DNA of 6,614 nucleotides from CAZYVU01 sp964651435 (GTDB lineage: Bacteria; Desulfobacterota; Syntrophorhabdia; Syntrophorhabdales; CAYQXL01): the NCBI GenBank assembly GCA_964651435.1, contig CAZYVU010000068.1:1-6614 (forward strand), given 5' to 3'. Positions 6,150 to 6,614 of this stretch are shown here, in pieces (the stretch's first letter is position 1; each line of letters begins with the position of its first letter). The notes under the pieces were generated by a model. The model was not told the origin of the DNA. It made no database searches and saw nothing but the letters and a program-made list of their open reading frames with translations. The translations under genes were made by a program, and so were the position numbers.

Positions 6150-6614
6150 ATGGACCCCAGGGAAAAAATGATCTTTGCTCTCGACGTAGACCGTTTCGAG
6201 GAGGCGCAGCAGCTTGTCATGGAGTTCAAGGACCACGTGGGCATGTTCAAGGTGGGCAAGCAGCTCTTCACGCAATGCGGCCCAAAGATAGTCGACTACA
6301 TAAAGCTGAAGAGCTCGAAGGTCTTCCTTGACCTCAAGTATCATGACATCCCCAATACCGTGGCCAAGGCCTCCATCGAGGCGGCAAGACTCGGCGTCGA
6401 CATCCTGAACGTCCATGCCTCGGGGGGATTCGCCATGATGAGCGAGGCCAAGCGGGCCCTCGTCGAGGCAGGCAAGAACCCGGGCCTCGTGCGCCCCAGG
6501 ATCATAGGGGTGACGGTCCTCACGAGTCTCGATGACGCGGAGCTCAAAAGGGTCGGCTTCGACATTCCCGTCATCGAACTGACGAAAAGGCTGGCGCTTC
6601 TCGCGAAGGAAGCC
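6150..6614 (+). CDS. pyrF: Orotidine 5'-phosphate decarboxylase, partial (C-terminus beyond right edge)
   Basis: PyrF converts orotidine 5'-monophosphate to UMP, the last step of de novo pyrimidine synthesis, in the cytoplasm. The 155 residues visible are about two thirds of the usual 230-240. FALDVD (9-14) with Asp12, FKVGKQLF (33-40) with Lys34, and the catalytic FLDLKYHDIPNT (59-70) with Asp61, Lys63 and Asp66 match Asp11, Lys33, Asp60, Lys62 and Asp65 of the Bacillus subtilis enzyme at a constant offset of one. VHASGG (88-93) and GVTVLTS (120-126) are further family motifs. I chose ATG 6150 because GGAGAG lies just upstream (6140-6145). In-frame ATGs at 6135 and 6138 would add four or five residues with no better binding site. 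No confident promoter was found in the 40 nt before it. Confidence 0.95.
   Translation, partial: MDPREKMIFALDVDRFEEAQQLVMEFKDHVGMFKVGKQLFTQCGPKIVDYIKLKSSKVFLDLKYHDIPNTVAKASIEAARLGVDILNVHASGGFAMMSEAKRALVEAGKNPGLVRPRIIGVTVLTSLDDAELKRVGFDIPVIELTKRLALLAKEA

Overview
The window reads as chromosome of a Gram-negative, GC-rich bacterium. Evidence for this is a beta-barrel porin with a signal peptide, strong AGGAGG-type ribosome binding sites and sigma70-type promoters. The gene set (archaeal-type class I aldolase, archease/RtcB, DcaP-like porin), the repeat-littered spacers and a probable selenoprotein would suit an anaerobic Deltaproteobacterium (Desulfobacterota). That placement is inference, since no rRNA or other marker gene is present.

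Layout. Positions 1-1255 (minus) hold most of a porin-like outer membrane protein that runs off the left edge and has a very good promoter upstream. A 317-bp spacer contains heptamer repeats and two divergent promoters. A plus-strand group follows: class I fructose-bisphosphate aldolase (1573-2424), archease (2438-2845) and RtcB RNA ligase (2966-4417). After a spacer with a large inverted repeat comes a cob(I)alamin adenosyltransferase (4586-5113). It converges on a minus-strand EamA-family transporter (5204 to 6073 or 6109), which is divergent from the 5' two thirds of pyrF (6150 to the right edge).

The main result is in rtcB. Its frame is intact over 483 codons except for one in-frame TGA at codon 100 (3263-3265). 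This is exactly the column of the invariant cysteine that binds both active-site metals in RtcB (Cys98 in Pyrococcus horikoshii). All other metal, guanylylation and asparagine residues are present at the expected spacing. The bases just after the TGA fold into a hairpin that meets the published bacterial SECIS rules: loop 20 nt from the UGA, 6-nt loop, G in its second position. The simplest reading is a selenocysteine-containing RNA ligase next to its activator archease. A single-base sequencing error (TGC or TGT to TGA) is the main alternative.

The second theme is that nearly every spacer holds a short-period degenerate tandem repeat. Three families have period 7 and one has period 9, the latter in inverted arrangement directly on the rtcB stop codon.
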